From Cichorium intybus (Eukaryota > Streptophyta > Magnoliopsida > Asterales > Asteraceae): a stretch of DNA of 64,000 bases. The notes beneath the pieces were generated by a model, which searched no databases, was not told the DNA's origin, and worked only from the letters and a program-made list of their open reading frames with translations. Location of the stretch: assembly GCA_023525715.1 (NCBI GenBank), contig CM042010.1, positions 157,265,907 through 157,329,906 on the forward strand. Reading direction: 5' to 3'. The position numbers were made by a program, and so were the translations under genes. The first letter of the stretch is position 1, and every line of letters starts with the position of its first letter. Positions 23,344 to 36,373 of this stretch are shown one piece after another.

Positions 23344-23639
23344 TTTTATTTGAAATAGAAACAATTTCTGCAACAATCACCAAAACTGAACAAAAATATC
23401 ATAAACGCCAAACCTACTGGACTAAACATGTAATATACTCTGAATTTTAAATTTAAATGCGGCGTCCAACCATTAGGCGGCCATTGCAGCAGCCAAGAAA
23501 CTTCTAGCGTCATTTCTATTGCCGTCTTCGTTACCTACCCCTTATTGTCTTCGTCTTTAGCTTAACACATTCGAATTCATAACTGCTCATCTCATTTCTG
23601 ATTTTCAATCAAATTGTAGATTTTGTTACGCATTTCAAG
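23344..23639 (+). promoter_or_regulatory. Upstream region of the LIFEGUARD gene
   Basis: About 300 bases lie between the Helitron end and the start codon. The distal part is AT-rich and the part nearest the ATG is pyrimidine-rich and leader-like. No TATA box could be chosen with confidence. Confidence 0.3.
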
Positions 23640-24711
23640 ATGTGGAACCGAACGTTCGGGAAAACTGACGTGGAGTCGGGGTCAAGTGAACCATTGTATC
23701 CGACGATGGTAGAGTCGCCGGATCTCCGGTGGTCTTTTATCCGCAAAATATACTCGATTGTTGCCATACAATTAGTACTCACCGTCGTTGTCGGCGCTAT
23801 TGTGGTCTCCTATCATCCGATCATCACTTTTCTCACGACCACCAGAGGCGGATTCGCTTGTTACATTCTAATCATCTTTACTCCTATCATAAGTATGTAC
23901 AAAGCAAATTCGATTGATTACTTCGTTTTCATTTGAATTTTTTAGTAATCCTGTGTAGAGACTTGACGAGTTTTGTGTTATGCAGCTCTGATTCCTTTGT
24001 CTTGCTATTATCAGCGGCATCCTGTCAATTATGTGCTGCTTGGGATATTCACCATCGCTCTTGCTTTTACTGTTGGTTTGTCATGTGCGTTTACCAGTGG
24101 TGAGTTGAAATCAAACAGTTCAATTCTTTTACCAGTTTATATGTTCTAGATACAATCAAAATCATATCTGATAGGTTTATTGTGCAATTAACCCCAAGTT
24201 CAAATCTTTTCCTGGTAACCTTCAATTGGATTGTTGAATCATGTGAAACTATTTGCAGGGAAGGTCATTCTGGAAGCTGTTATTCTAACGGCTGTGGTAG
24301 TTGTGAGTCTCACTTTATTCACATTTTGGGCGGCAAAGAGAGGCTCTGACTTCAATTTCTTGGGCCCTTTCTTGTTCGGTGCTCTTATGGTGCTTATCGT
24401 CTTCTCCATAATTCAGGTGTGTTCACCCACCCCTGGGGTTACAAAATGGTCTAGTTTTTTTATCAAACAGTCCCTAAGTAAACTTTTTTTTACTATTTAT
24501 GCAGATATTTTTCCCTATGGGAAAGATTTCAGTGATGATATATGCCGGTCTTTCTGCTATAATCTTTTGTGGTTACATTGTATATGACACTGATAATTTG
24601 ATCAAAAGATACTCGTATGATGAGTACATCTGGGCTGCTGTGGCTTTGTACCTCGATATCATCAATCTTTTCATTTCGTTGCTTACGATACTCAGAGGCA
24701 TTGACAGATAG
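23640..24711 (+). CDS. LFG: LIFEGUARD/BAX-inhibitor-1-like (TMBIM) membrane protein
   Basis: Four exons, 23640-23892, 23986-24099, 24259-24416 and 24505-24711, join in phase to 243 residues, the usual length of plant LIFEGUARD proteins. The cytosolic N-terminus ends in the family phrase SPDLRWSFIRKIYSIVAIQL. It is followed by about seven hydrophobic segments. The C-terminal half has VYDTDNLIKRYSYDEYIWAAVALYLDIINLF, shown here as separate blocks YDTDNLI and YDEYIWAAVALYLDIINLF, the BI1-like signature. Family members sit in ER, Golgi or vacuole membranes, affect calcium leak and dampen cell death, and some influence powdery mildew susceptibility. The numbered paralogue (LFG2, LFG4 and others) cannot be settled by eye. 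The gene looks intact. Confidence 0.92.
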
Positions 24712-26332
24712 ACAAGTAACATTGGTCGCAATCTGTTCATATGTACACGAATTGTGTTTTAGATGTTATTTAATATTAACTAGTTGAAAATCTTTGGATA
24801 GACTTCATTGTTGATGTGACATTCCAATGTGGTATATGCTTTTGTAAGTATTCTTATTCGCTACGTTTGTTCAACTGTCATGATTGATAATACCAAAAAG
24901 ATACTATGGTTTGTGAGAATTAACGGGTCTAGAGAAATTATATAATGTAAAAGGAAAGAATATAATCGGATTAACGAATTTTGTTTTTGGTACAAAATCA
25001 TTTATTATAAATTATATAATCTAAACTAAAAGCAAAAAGTGTCATCAGATTTGGTATTTTGGAACAAAATCATTTATTGTTGTAATGTTGTAATATGCAA
25101 ATAACCTTTATGTAATATGCAAAAATAGACAAGTTGGGGAAAGTGCAGTCAAATAGATAGTTTGGTGCGCGGCAAGGCAAACTGTTATCATTTTTGTTTT
25201 TGATTTTCTATATTAATAGTTTAGAATATTTTTGGTGTTGATTATCTATATTAAATTATTAATAGTTTCAAATTATTAGTAAAAGTATATTATTACAACA
25301 ATATTTCATTTTTTAGAATAAGCGATTTAAGATGTTTTATGATCTCATCACACTTAAGTTCGCAAATCTCTTTGATTTATGATGTTTTATGTCTTATGAC
25401 CTCATCACGTTTAAGTGGAGTGTTTAGATGGAGTTGCGGCGTCTATGGTGAACACCAAACCGCCTAGGAGAGTCTGTTGGCCACTTCCCTTCCCCTCTCC
25501 CTTTTTGTTACCATTTTCCTCATTCCCCTAGTACCTTATGCATCAAAATTTATAAATTGTTCTTGAAAGATGAAATATGCTATAACACGGTTTGAAAGAT
25601 GAAAGAGGGGAGTGACATGGTTAATATGACGGATTGAGTGTGGTTTGTCTCTTTTTAATTTTCTTTAGACACACAAAAAGACAAGACGATCACAATGGTG
25701 TAAGTATTGTAGTATATCGATAAAACTTAAAAACTGAATTAAATCCGTCCATCATCAAATATGCACTGTTATTTTGACAAATCTATTCGTAGTTCAACAT
25801 TTTTGACTCTATAACAGCTAGCCATGATCCTATCAAATGGTATGCATATTTGAGTTTACATTCCGACCTCAGAGATTTGTTCTAGAGAAATTAAGAATTC
25901 TACTTGTTCAAGATGCAATTAAAATAAGCCGTTCCAGAAAAATTAAGGGTCTAATGATTGGTAGAGGAAAAGTATACGAAGCCATGGAATTGCAGTGGAC
26001 AGTGGTAATGGTAGACCATGGTGATGGAGGTGGATGGTGAGGGGAGGCTGAGAAGGAGCGGGATGGGGTCAGGGGTGAGCATTCTAACTAAATATTAATT
26101 TTGAATACAAAAAGAAAAGTAATACTAAAACTTATATAATATCATTTTACATGTATAAGTTATCGTCATGTGAGTTTAGTCAAACCATATGGACAAATCG
26201 TGTAACCTTACTAAATTTCTCGTTACTAAATCATAAATTTCCATATTATTTTGTCAATTTCAAATTTCATGAATGGGTGTATAAAATTACCTAAAGAATC
26301 GAGGAAATTTCTTCTTCGTAAATTTTAAACAC
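24712..26332. other. AT-rich intergenic region
   Basis: 3' flank of the LIFEGUARD gene followed by unique-looking AT-rich sequence. A short plus-strand ORF (25837-26040) has no recognisable similarity and no coding character. I see nothing else here. Confidence 0.5.
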
Positions 26333-27621
26333 TTAGAGCCAGTTTGGTTCGGTGGAATTCGATGGAATTCATAGGAATTGGAGTCAAATTCCTTGAAAAT
26401 GCTATGTTTGGTTCAAGATTTAGGATGGAATTGGATTCCTTAATTGGGCTGACTTTCCGTTGAATTGAGAGAATTAAATTCCATCGGTATGTTGAGGGAA
26501 TTAAATGCTTTGGTGATGGGAATTTGCCTGATTACCATTTTGCCCCCGACTCCTCACAAAAAAATCCTCGCTGAACATCAGTTAACACGACTTCGTGTTT
26601 TCATCTTCCCCACACCCGCCTTCTTCGTCTTCTCTAAACCGCGGCAACGTAGGTCAGTCACTCACTCTATCTCTCGCACAGTCTTCTTCGTCTTTTCCCT
26701 CTCCCTCTGTCACTCTCTCTATCCCCTCACTACACATTAAACCCTCGCTGAAGAACCATTCAATTCTAGTCGTCGTTTACCTTCTACTTCCCATACCTCG
26801 CTGAAGACATGAACGACATCTAGGTCAGTGACGAAAAAACACAATCCTTCTCTTCCTTTTCCTCTCGCACTCTCTCTATCGCTAATTGGAACCGTGGATT
26901 TTAGAAAGCGTCAACTGTGATCGATTTTGATTTTCCGGCAACCTCATCAAGTCGAGCCTCCACTGTGCATCGCCGGTGAGTTCTCTCTCCCTCCGTCTCG
27001 TATTTTTTTGTTGGTGAATAGAATCTAATTGAAGGTGACTTCGTTCTCACCCTCCACTGTGCATCATATCTCACCCGGTTCCATCGACAATTGTATCTCA
27101 CCTAGGATGTTGCAGGTGACTTCGTTCTCTCATACTCCCTTCCCTTCTTTCTTCATTTTGGTGTTTTTCTGCAAATAAAGTTGTGAATAACAGAGTGTGT
27201 TTGCTAATTAACCTTGAAATCTGATGGGGTTTACTGATTAACCGTGAAATCTGGTAGTGTTTTTCTAACGAACAGAATCTGATTTTTGTTTGCTATAGAT
27301 TATCCAAATAAAAAGAGTTTGTATGCCGTAAATGATCTTTGGTTATTTTTGATTTTTGTATGCTCTATATGATCCAAATAAACAAAAAATTAAGTTTGTA
27401 TGCTATCAATGATATTTGGTTCGACTTTGTATGAACATTTATTTACAGATCAATTGAAAAACAAAGTAAATTTGAGCCTAAAAGTCAAAAGGGCAAATTT
27501 GTCAATTTATATAGAATACAATTGCATTTTCTTTCAACCAAACAGAATATGGAATTGGATTCCAAATCCTGACAGATTCAAAATTCCTTCAAAAACAATC
27601 TGCCAACCAAACGCCACCTTA
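26333..27621. mobile_element. Non-autonomous PIF/Harbinger-like element, 1.28 kb
   Basis: The element at 26336-27618 is flanked by TTA on both sides (26333-26335 and 27619-27621). Its ends are imperfect inverted repeats: GAGCCAGTTTGG on the left and, reversed, GGTGGCGTTTGG on the right, with GAATTC/GGAATT-rich sequence just inside both. A 3-bp TTA duplication with GTTTGGTT-type ends is the PIF/Harbinger pattern. No transposase is inside. The middle (about 26590-27120) is pyrimidine-rich with GC-richer patches and resembles a plant gene leader, so it may be captured host sequence, but I cannot name a source. Confidence 0.7.
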
Positions 27622-27968
27622 GTTTTTGAGCTACATTTGTTTTGTGTCATATTTTTTGAAACAACGGAGGCCCAAATAATGACCGACCTAAAAATACCTA
27701 GCCATGTCTGGTTTACAAAATATATAAGAATTCATAACCACCAACACAGACGAAACATTACAATATTTGGCTTATAAAAGTTTAGTAATTCATAAAAACT
27801 ACCAAAATACCAAACCAAGCGTATATGGCTAAGTTCATTACACACCCCTATAAGGCTATAACTATAATTATAATCTCTCTAAGCCCAACATACAACTAAA
27901 CCCTAAACCACCCACAGTCCTTTACAATGTTGGTTGCCCCAAAACTTAGTAGTAGAGTATCCCTAACC

Positions 27969-30900
27969 TTATGGTCGTCGAGAGAGCTTCTTTTCAGCTA
28001 CAATCGACAGAAGACGCGATACGCCTTGAGTCCACATGTCGTATTCTCTTTGGTTCCTGCACTCAAACTCAACCACCCCACGAATGGTTGTCCGAAGCCC
28101 AAAGTAGCGCCGTTGCTCACCGCCTTCAAATAGGTGCCTCCCTGGCCACGCTGGCATGTTTTTGCAAACCTCCAAAACAACATCTACAAAGATAAAAAAG
28201 GCTGTTAGGAGATGCACATATTTCATTTTTACTTAATACAGAAATGTTTCTCCATAATCCAATCCGAATAACACTTGACCAAATCTGACTGGTTGACACG
28301 ACTAGTAAAAGTAAAAGTCACTTACTTTTCTTTTTTTTGGTTATCGTAGATCCAACGTGTTTGCTTTTCATCTTTAGCATCACTTCACCCGTCCGATGGA
28401 TATAAACAGATACGATTTTCCAATGGAGATCACCTACATTAATGATTCAACAATTTAATTTTTGATTCGTGGCAAAACACGTAATTTTTTACAAGTCATG
28501 TCTCCGATTATTACCATTACGTGTACGTTTGAGAAGCTCGCTACCACGAGCAAGAAGTTCTTGGTTACAAATACCCAAAAAGTTTTCTTCCGGAAGAAGC
28601 TCTTCACAGTAACCACTACTACTCTTTCCATGGCTTTTGCTCTCTTTCACTCCTCTATCAACCGGTATAACCGCCGCTATATTCCATACTTCCTTCAATG
28701 CACGTGCCTTCAAAGTCGCCGCACCACGTAAAGCTACAAAAACACACACGTTTTTAAGTTTTTTTTTCTAAACGCCTACAACTACAAACTGTTGACACGT
28801 GGCATACATGGAAAAAATTTGTAACGTTAGTTTGTTTACCTGTGGCGGCAGCAGCGGTGAGAGTTAATATATCTCCATGGGACTTAACGTTAACGGCGGA
28901 GTTGACGGCAGCAATAAGATGTTCACGTTCAGCGCCCATGGCTTCTGCTGCTTCCACACATTGGGCGGCAACCAAGGTGGCGGCAGAGGCCACCGCCATG
29001 TCTGTTTTGGCCATTTGTTCGTCTTTTCTGGAGGCTGAGGCTGCGGCGGTGGCGGCTGCGATGGTGGCGACAGCTGCCGCCACGCCTGCGACGGAAACAG
29101 CTGCATGGAGTTGGGCGTTGTGGGCTCTGGTCTCTTCCTTTTTCTTCTCTCGCCGCTCTTTTAGCCACCTTCCGACTGTTTTTCCGGCGGGGGTGCTACT
29201 GCCGCCAGTGTAACCACCACCGCGTGCGTTGGCGAATAGGGGTTGTAACGAGTTGTTTGCTCGAAGATACTGCAATAAGATTAATGCTTATCAGAAATAT
29301 TGTAAATACTTATTTTACTTTTAAAATTGTTTTTTCTAATTTTATTTTATTATTATGAAAAGTTGTGTACATCAATATTAAATTAAAATTGCCATTCGAA
29401 ACTCATTTTGTACTGTAGTTGTGCATAGCGGGGGCCCCTATGAATGACTTACAGAGATGTTGAGAAAACAGAGGACAAGAGACAACTGTGATAGATAGCA
29501 AGCAGTCTGATTGGAGTACATAAACAGTGATAACTGTGACAGAGGTTAAAAACACGACACCAACCCAAAAAAAGATGGTAGTAAATTTTAAAGAGTTTTT
29601 TATACGTAGATTTTACCAAATCCATAAAAACGCCTTAATAAAATGTTGTACATCACATATGAAAGAATTGTACATTGCTCATTTATTTGTTTGCAAAATC
29701 ATTGAGGTGTTAAATCTTGATTTCTCGCTATTGAGAAAGCATGTAAAAGAATATTGTTTAACACTATTTTGTTTTCAAAGCCGTAAAAGTACCAAAACCC
29801 AAACAAGGAAAATCTTTTGGAGACTTGTACTTCATTATGGTAAAAACGTACATTAATGTAAATTTGGTTTTCTTGCTTAGGAGAATGGTCAGTCCCTTTT
29901 TCCCCAAAGGCGAGTTGAATTACCATTTTAATTGTGAAGTCAATGACATTGATTTGTACGTACGATATTTCTTTATTTATATTCTATTAAATAATAATTA
30001 AAATATTATACAAAAGATTAAGTGGAAAACAATATAATTTATCTTTATACTATTTTATCAATTCGAGTAACATAATCGTTTTTTACTAGTTTAGTTTTAT
30101 GTAAAAAGAAAAAGTAAAGTGGTTATAAATCAAGATAGTTAAAGTATCTTGAATTGTTTTTCAATTATTCTCTTCACAAGCAATCATAAATATAATATTA
30201 TTTTCATTTGAATTTTACTTTTGGGCATATCTGGAATCACATCAGTTAAATAAGATGTCATAAAATAGGAATAGGGTAAATGCATTTATTTATCATTAAA
30301 ACAATAGAAACCTAGAAAAAGAAATTAAAGCAAACACCAAAAACACTATAAGTCTAAACTTTACCCTCACAGTTGGCTGCTGATGTCTTTTCGGGCCTTT
30401 ATTAATCAAGATTCGCAATCTTCTTATCTTTCGATTTTTATATTTCTTTCTTTCGTTCATTCATCAAAAGAAGTTATCGTCTTTTCCAAAGTAGAAATAG
30501 TTAAATCCATGTACAAATTCCTTGCATGAGTCACAAGTTAACCTGGCATTATCATTCTATTTTTACTTTATTTACACTGTTTATCCTTTAAAAAAAAGAA
30601 AGAACCGATTAGGCGACTAATGATTGGGATAAGTTCCAGTAATGAAAAATGACCTTTTTTTTCTTGGATCCAACATGTGTTGCAAGTCATGCTTCAGAAA
30701 TTGTACACTACCTTACATTCAATTGTGAAAAAGTGCAAGCCTTCAGCATTATCTATGCTTTACTACTTTACTTAGACTTGTACCCTACGCATTAAAGCTT
30801 ATACGGAAACAGCCTTGAGAAAAAAGAACCGCAGATTCTTGGCTTATTTAGTGAACTATTCTACTTTCTGTCTTTTACATGAAAAAACGACACAGTGAGA

Positions 30901-32688
30901 GATCACGATATTACTATTCCCCGGATCCTAGATGCTTCCATTCTCAATCTTGTCCAACTTTATTCAATTTACCGGTAAACAAGGCAAATTAATCCACAAA
31001 CCAACATCTTACAGAAGTAATTAATCCATTTTTTAAGATTAGACCTATAGACTGTAACTTTCGTTATGTATCATTTCGTTATGTGAAACGAAGGTAAAAA
31101 GAATTCCCAAAAAAATATCGACTCATAACGATAATAAAGTTAAAGTTACTGCCGCGATTGGGGGTCCCTAGGTATAGACTTACAGAGACTCAGAGAGGGA
31201 AGGGGGCTCACGTCATGCGGCGCCTCACTCACAATTTTTTGTTCAGATCGAAAGAAGCCATCAGATCACAATAATTGCAAAGTCTTCCATATTACTATTT
31301 AACAAAAATTCAAATGATTTTTGGATTTCAAGTCAAAAAGCAAAAAGCGAGAGAGACGAGGGTTCCTTTGGGAAAAAAGCAAAGCGGGAGATGAAAACAC
31401 AAGTGATCACTCATACTCGTACACATTCCTTTAAATTTTTTTGTGCCCTAAATTTCATAATTAAAGGTGCGGTAATAGATTAGATGGGAGGAGTTACCTT
31501 GACGACATCTTCGTAGTCATCGGACGGCGAGATCGGAGGACTGTCGGTTTCCTCTGCGAGCGTTGCATTTAAAGGTCCACTGCTGTGTGACAGCCTCCCT
31601 GATGCTAATGGCGATATATCCTGTTCTCCCCACACACCCCATTCATTTATTTAATTAGTCGCGAGTTTATAAGTAAATTAGCCATCTAATCATTTTGTTT
31701 ACAATCTAATTATAAGGTAACAATTAAAATCGATAATATACAAACAGATCTCAAGATAAGCGAATTATTATAGTCAAGTTCTTCTGATGTTTGGCGGCAA
31801 CTACAAGTGAAGCCAGAGACGACAATGAAAACAATTTACATTATAACAAATTGAGATGTTTAGCATGCAAAAAACTATATTTAACGAATGATTACAGATC
31901 TTATCGTGTGTTTTAATAGACAGAAGGAATCTATCAGCACTCTGTGATTTTAGCTGGAAATAGATGCCACAAATTAAGGTTCATTTCGTTTAAAAGTTAT
32001 TATTGTAGGCTATGAGCATATTAGTGGAAATCCGAAGTATATCATATTTGTAACAAAATAAACATGTCCAGTCGCATTTTTTTTTTTTTTTTGTTGCAAC
32101 AGAGTAATATTTTTCTTTAATGTACGAATAAAAGGATACCAACGACTAACGATGGATCATTTGCGACATAAACACAAATAGCGCTAAAACATTTAGGGGC
32201 TCTTATTTTCAAAGCTATTAGAAAGTGATCTCTAATTGTTTTATAAGTATGATTAACAATACTATCAATCACATTTTCGTCTTAAATCACAAAATAAGAA
32301 CACTCTAGTTTAATTTCTTGACATAAACTACAACAGTAAGAGAACTCACCGACTGAGACATGATGCGTTCCAGCACAAGTTGCGAAGTTGCCGAGGACGC
32401 AAACGAGAACGTGTTTCCAGACAGTAATGCAGCCGCGGCGGACTCCTCCGCTGCCTCGACACCGGAGAAACGGTTGTTATCCGCCACGGCAACAGAGTTT
32501 GCACCGGTATTATCAGTAGGGATACCAGATTTTGGAATCAATGGAGATAGCGGAGAGTGTAGAGTTTTAGAGACCTGAAGAGCAGCAGCACTCCATGATC
32601 TCGACAAGAACTCCATCGGCCTCCTTGGACTCTCCGGCAGCTGAAAACCGCCGCCACCGTGATTCTGTTCCTGCCAAATAGTTTCCAT
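27969..32688 (-). CDS. VAN3-binding protein/FORKED-like protein (DUF828 plus PH domain)
   Basis: Six exons on the minus strand join in phase to 477 residues: 32688-32350, 31620-31498, 29269-28840, 28733-28515, 28433-28326, 28183-27969. Exon 1 contains PMEFLSRSWSAAALQVSK, the hallmark of this family. Exon 3 has VGRWLKERREKKKEE and a long Ala-rich helix-forming region (DUF828/auxin canalisation). Exons 5 and 6 form the C-terminal PH domain (DLHWKIVSVYIHRTGEV ... FEGGEQRRYFGLRT ... WTQGVSRLL). Family members bind the ARF-GAP VAN3 and act in trans-Golgi/plasma-membrane PIN traffic and leaf vein patterning. An in-frame ATG 24 codons upstream (32760) is an alternative start; I prefer the METIWQ start. 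Intron 2 is about 2.2 kb. Confidence 0.9.
29270..31497 (-). other. Large intron 2 of the FORKED-like gene
   Basis: 2.2 kb of AT-rich intron without a supported nested gene. Two similar phrases (GGGGGCCCCTATGAATGACTT near 29430, given here in short form GGGGCCCCTA, and GGGGGTCCCTAGGTATAGACTT near 31150, short form GGGGTCCCTA), each followed by ACAGAGA, hint at a decayed repeat pair. Confidence 0.5.
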
Positions 32689-33900
32689 TTTCTGAGCAAA
32701 CGACAAAGGTTGATGAGGGGTTTTTTTTGTTAATATTTGATTTTGGGCGTATTTTTGCACTCATACCTTTGGCACTTTATAGAAGGCGCTGTATTAAGCG
32801 GGTCGGGTTTAGTCGATCGGGTCAAATGTTTTCCTTTTGGTTTTGATCGGTCAACATTTTCTCCCGTTTGGAAAATGAGCTCTCCCTTTCCGCAATTCCT
32901 TTTCATTGGTTAATGCGATGGGCCCGCAGTTTCAATGCATTAGGAAAAATATGACGTGTAATTTCTCGTGTCTTTCTTGGTAAATAACAACTGTCATTAC
33001 CTTTTAAATAAATTTAAGATGTACACCGAAATAATCGCATTTGCTAATTCGGCTGAATAATTTGATATTTTAAGCAAATTGTTTAAAAAAAAGGTTATCT
33101 CAAATAAACCTTTTTTATGGTGTCATATGTGTGGCGGGAAGGGTTCAACTATATTTACAGACATGTGTTATTAGAAAAGATTTTTGTATCATCATATTTA
33201 AATAATCATCATTAGATCAATAACAAGTTTCGAATTACCAAAGAAGTTGTCATCTTTTTCAAAAACCCTAACATAAAAGTATCTCATCTTTTTCACAACT
33301 CATTTCCAAATTTTTATACTTCTAATGTCTGGTAACTTTTCAATAAATCATATAACATGTTCGTTCTATATTTCATAAATTTAATATATTTCAAGCGTAA
33401 CTTTTCATTAACGGATTCAAAAATAATTTCGAACATAACTGAATTTTTTAATTCAGTCATTTACCTATGACAAATCGGAAGAAGGTATTCTACATGTTTG
33501 TGTGTGTGCCATATAGCAAGGGTTAGGGATATTATCCACATTATTGAAGTCCCGTTTTTATGATGTTATTGAGCGATGTGTGGTCAGTATATGCATCGTT
33601 TATATGATAGATGTTGGTTTTTACAAAAGAGGTCATCAATCAGTAAGAGAGAATTTCATTTACCTTTGTGGAGGACTTTGACGAGTGGGAATGCCTCATG
33701 TTAGTGTTAATTTCATTTTTGGCATAACATCATTTATCGGTTTTATATGTGGGAGGTACCCATGTGACAATCACGCGTGGGAACACAATTATATGTAGTT
33801 GGATATTGCAATTAGTAAAATCGATGGCCATATTACAACTAACATTGGTACGAAACTGCCTATATACATCCTGATCATGGGATTAGTGTATGTTTTAAAG
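32689..33900. other. Promoter side of the FORKED-like gene and spacer
   Basis: No gene. The first hundreds of bases should contain the promoter of the minus-strand FORKED-like gene. The remainder is AT-rich unique-looking DNA up to the hAT element. Confidence 0.4.
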
Positions 33901-34583
33901 TTACAATGTAGGGGTGAGCAAAAACCGAACCGCAACAAAAGATAACCGAAAAAACCGCAAAAACCGAAATCGAAAAATCGAAACCGAAGCAAAAACCGAT
34001 GGTGCGGTTTATACTTTTACAAAAACCGCAAAATTACGGTGCGGTGCGGTTTTTACTTTTGGAAAAACCGCAAATAACCAAACCGCACCGATTACTATGT
34101 ATTAAATAATTACATAATATATGTATTATTTACTTATTATTAAGTTTAAATATGACATTATAGATTAAATAAAAGAGTGAGTTTGAACGAGAACTTCATT
34201 TTGTATTTTGATAGTGACAATTCCATTTGTCATTTTCACGAATTATAAGTTATAAAATTTAGTTGTTTCATGATTTAGTATACTAAGTACAAAGAAACAA
34301 ATGAGTTCTATTTTGCATTTTGATAACGGCAATATACTAAATATATAGTCAAACTACTATAAATTTTATAAAAATGCGTCGATTTTGAACTTCTGCGGTT
34401 TTACAACCGCACCATAGGAAAAAAACGCACACCGCTATCTTATGCGGTTAATAACCGAAACCGCACCGCATTAGAAACCGCAAGTTGCAGTTTTAGGTTT
34501 TCAAAAACCGCATAATGCGGTTTGCGGTTCGGTTTTGACCAAAAACCGCACCAAACCGCACCATGCTCACCCCTATTACAATG
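33901..34583. mobile_element. Non-autonomous hAT element with perfect 8-bp target duplication
   Basis: The element at 33909-34575 (667 bp) begins TAGGGGTGAGCA and ends TGCTCACCCCTA, a perfect 12-bp terminal inverted repeat. It is flanked by TTACAATG on both sides (33901-33908 and 34576-34583). An 8-bp duplication with TAGGGGTG-type ends marks the hAT superfamily. Both subterminal regions are packed with AACCGCA/TGCGGTT motifs in opposite orientation, so the element can fold back. It has no coding capacity. Confidence 0.92.
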
Positions 34584-35770
34584 ATACATTTTTTTTATCT
34601 ATTAAATATTATTTAATACAAAAATCTATTGGTTGATATTATGAATTGCATAAGTAAATGTGTCCCTTTACTCTTCACTACGTGATGCAAAATAAGGGTA
34701 CGGGGTGCTTGTTTTTGAACATCCGAATATATAAATCATAAAATTCAATGATTAATTAATTAATTGTGTACACATTAATTAGGAGGGCCATGAGCCATCC
34801 GACATGTTGATGTGCATGAGTGAGGATGTATCGACTAACTACTAAAGAGATAACATTATATTTTTATGGTGTTTGGGATGATCGTTTGCCACTATCATGA
34901 AGAAATATACATATCTTACATCAATATATTCACTAAATCACAATTTCTACTTTGTTTAAGTTTTAAAGATCATCTAATTTTTATTTATTTATTTTCGAAT
35001 AGTTACTATGACCGGTTATAGTCGGTCATAGTGACTATTTCGATAATAAATAAAAAGTTAGGTGAAACTTTTAGAACTTAAATAAAATTAAGTGACCAAA
35101 TTTTACCTTAACCATAATATTATTAATAATTTAAAAACGATAACAATATTTTCTAGAAAAAATCACGTTCATGCCATATCATCACCACGAGAAGCAAAAT
35201 GGTTAGATTTAGCCTACGTGGATGTCACATCACTGCGAAATCCTAACTTGTGAAAATTTTTGAAATTTTAATATTTAATTTAGCACTTTTTGATTTTTAG
35301 TGACCAAATAAAATAATTTCAAATACCTTCATGTCAGAATTAATCAAAAATCTTAATTACTATTTTTAAATTTAATTGGTTTTTTATGGCAAAATGACAC
35401 TGTAGTCCAACAAAGTTTATGACATTGGTTTAAAAGGTCATAGATTATTTTTCTTGCTTTATAAGGGAACGAACTCAACTTTTATGTATTTAAATAATCC
35501 CTAAAATAAAATTGAAATGGTAAATCGGTTAACCCTTTGCCTAGTCACCAATATTGTGTCATGTTGATGCTGATGTGGACTTTGATAATGAAAAAGTCAA
35601 AGGTTTGCTGATATTGGCATTGCCACGTGTACCATAATCATCTGAATCATAACCCTCTTCTACTTACATTTGATTTATTTATGCATCCACGACAAGTAGC
35701 TATGTCAAAACATTTTTGCCAAACATCTCTCCAAATCAGTGGTTCGAATTCTTTCGACATAATCCCTAAG
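34584..35770. other. AT-rich spacer
   Basis: No ORF or repeat that I can support. The sequence is AT-rich with short homopolymers only. Confidence 0.4.
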
Positions 35771-35773
35771 TTT

Positions 35774-36373
35774 CTAGATCGTTGAAACGATTTCAAGAGA
35801 ATCTCTCCACGTTTCGAATAGTTTCAATTCTTCATCGATTATCATTTGCGCTTCCATTGCTTTCCAGAGCCAATCTTCACGATTGCCAGCGACGACCTCC
35901 ATCAAGCCATCCATGGTGTACACTTTTGTACATTCAAGGTGTTTAACGCAGGAATTGACGTTCCTGGGGATGATGCGGTGGAACCCCGGGTAAAGTGGTA
36001 CCATTTATTTCCGTATTTCACGCCCGTAAGTATATGTCAAATAAACCTCCGGCGGACGATGTGGAGGAACCCCAGGTAAAAAGATACTGTGTATTTCCGT
36101 AGATATTACGGGAGAGGGCACAATGGATGTGTGCGACACTAGCACTGGAGACGCTGCTATACTAGAAGACGGACAAGGCATCGAAACTGCAACAATGTTG
36201 TTTATGGTTGAATTGGAAGGCGGTTGAGGAGAGGGGCGGTCATCGAAGAGGTAGTAGTGTGAACTTTTGTGAGGTTTGTTGGTGCTACTTCTCGAGCATG
36301 ATCTCTCGTTGGATGCGACATAACGTGACTTCCTAGAATTGAGGTCGAATTTCTCGTATCCATCAGAGATCAT
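35774..36373 (-). pseudogene. Unrecognised minus-strand ORF pair, possible gene fragment
   Basis: Two adjacent minus-strand frames (36373-36005, 122 codons; 36004-35774, 76 codons) have more coding-like composition than their surroundings. The first is Ser/Pro-rich (SSHYYLFDDRPSPQPP), the second acidic (GNREDWLWKAMEAQMIIDEE). I recognise no family. About 50 bp are imperfectly repeated (around 35970-36010 and 36055-36110, both with GGAACCCC and TATTTCCGTA). A stop separates the frames. It could be a short unknown gene, a captured fragment or chance. Confidence 0.25.

Noticed and set aside
28842..29213. 123-residue Ala-rich plus-strand ORF
   Set aside because: Shadow of exon 3 of the FORKED-like gene on the minus strand.
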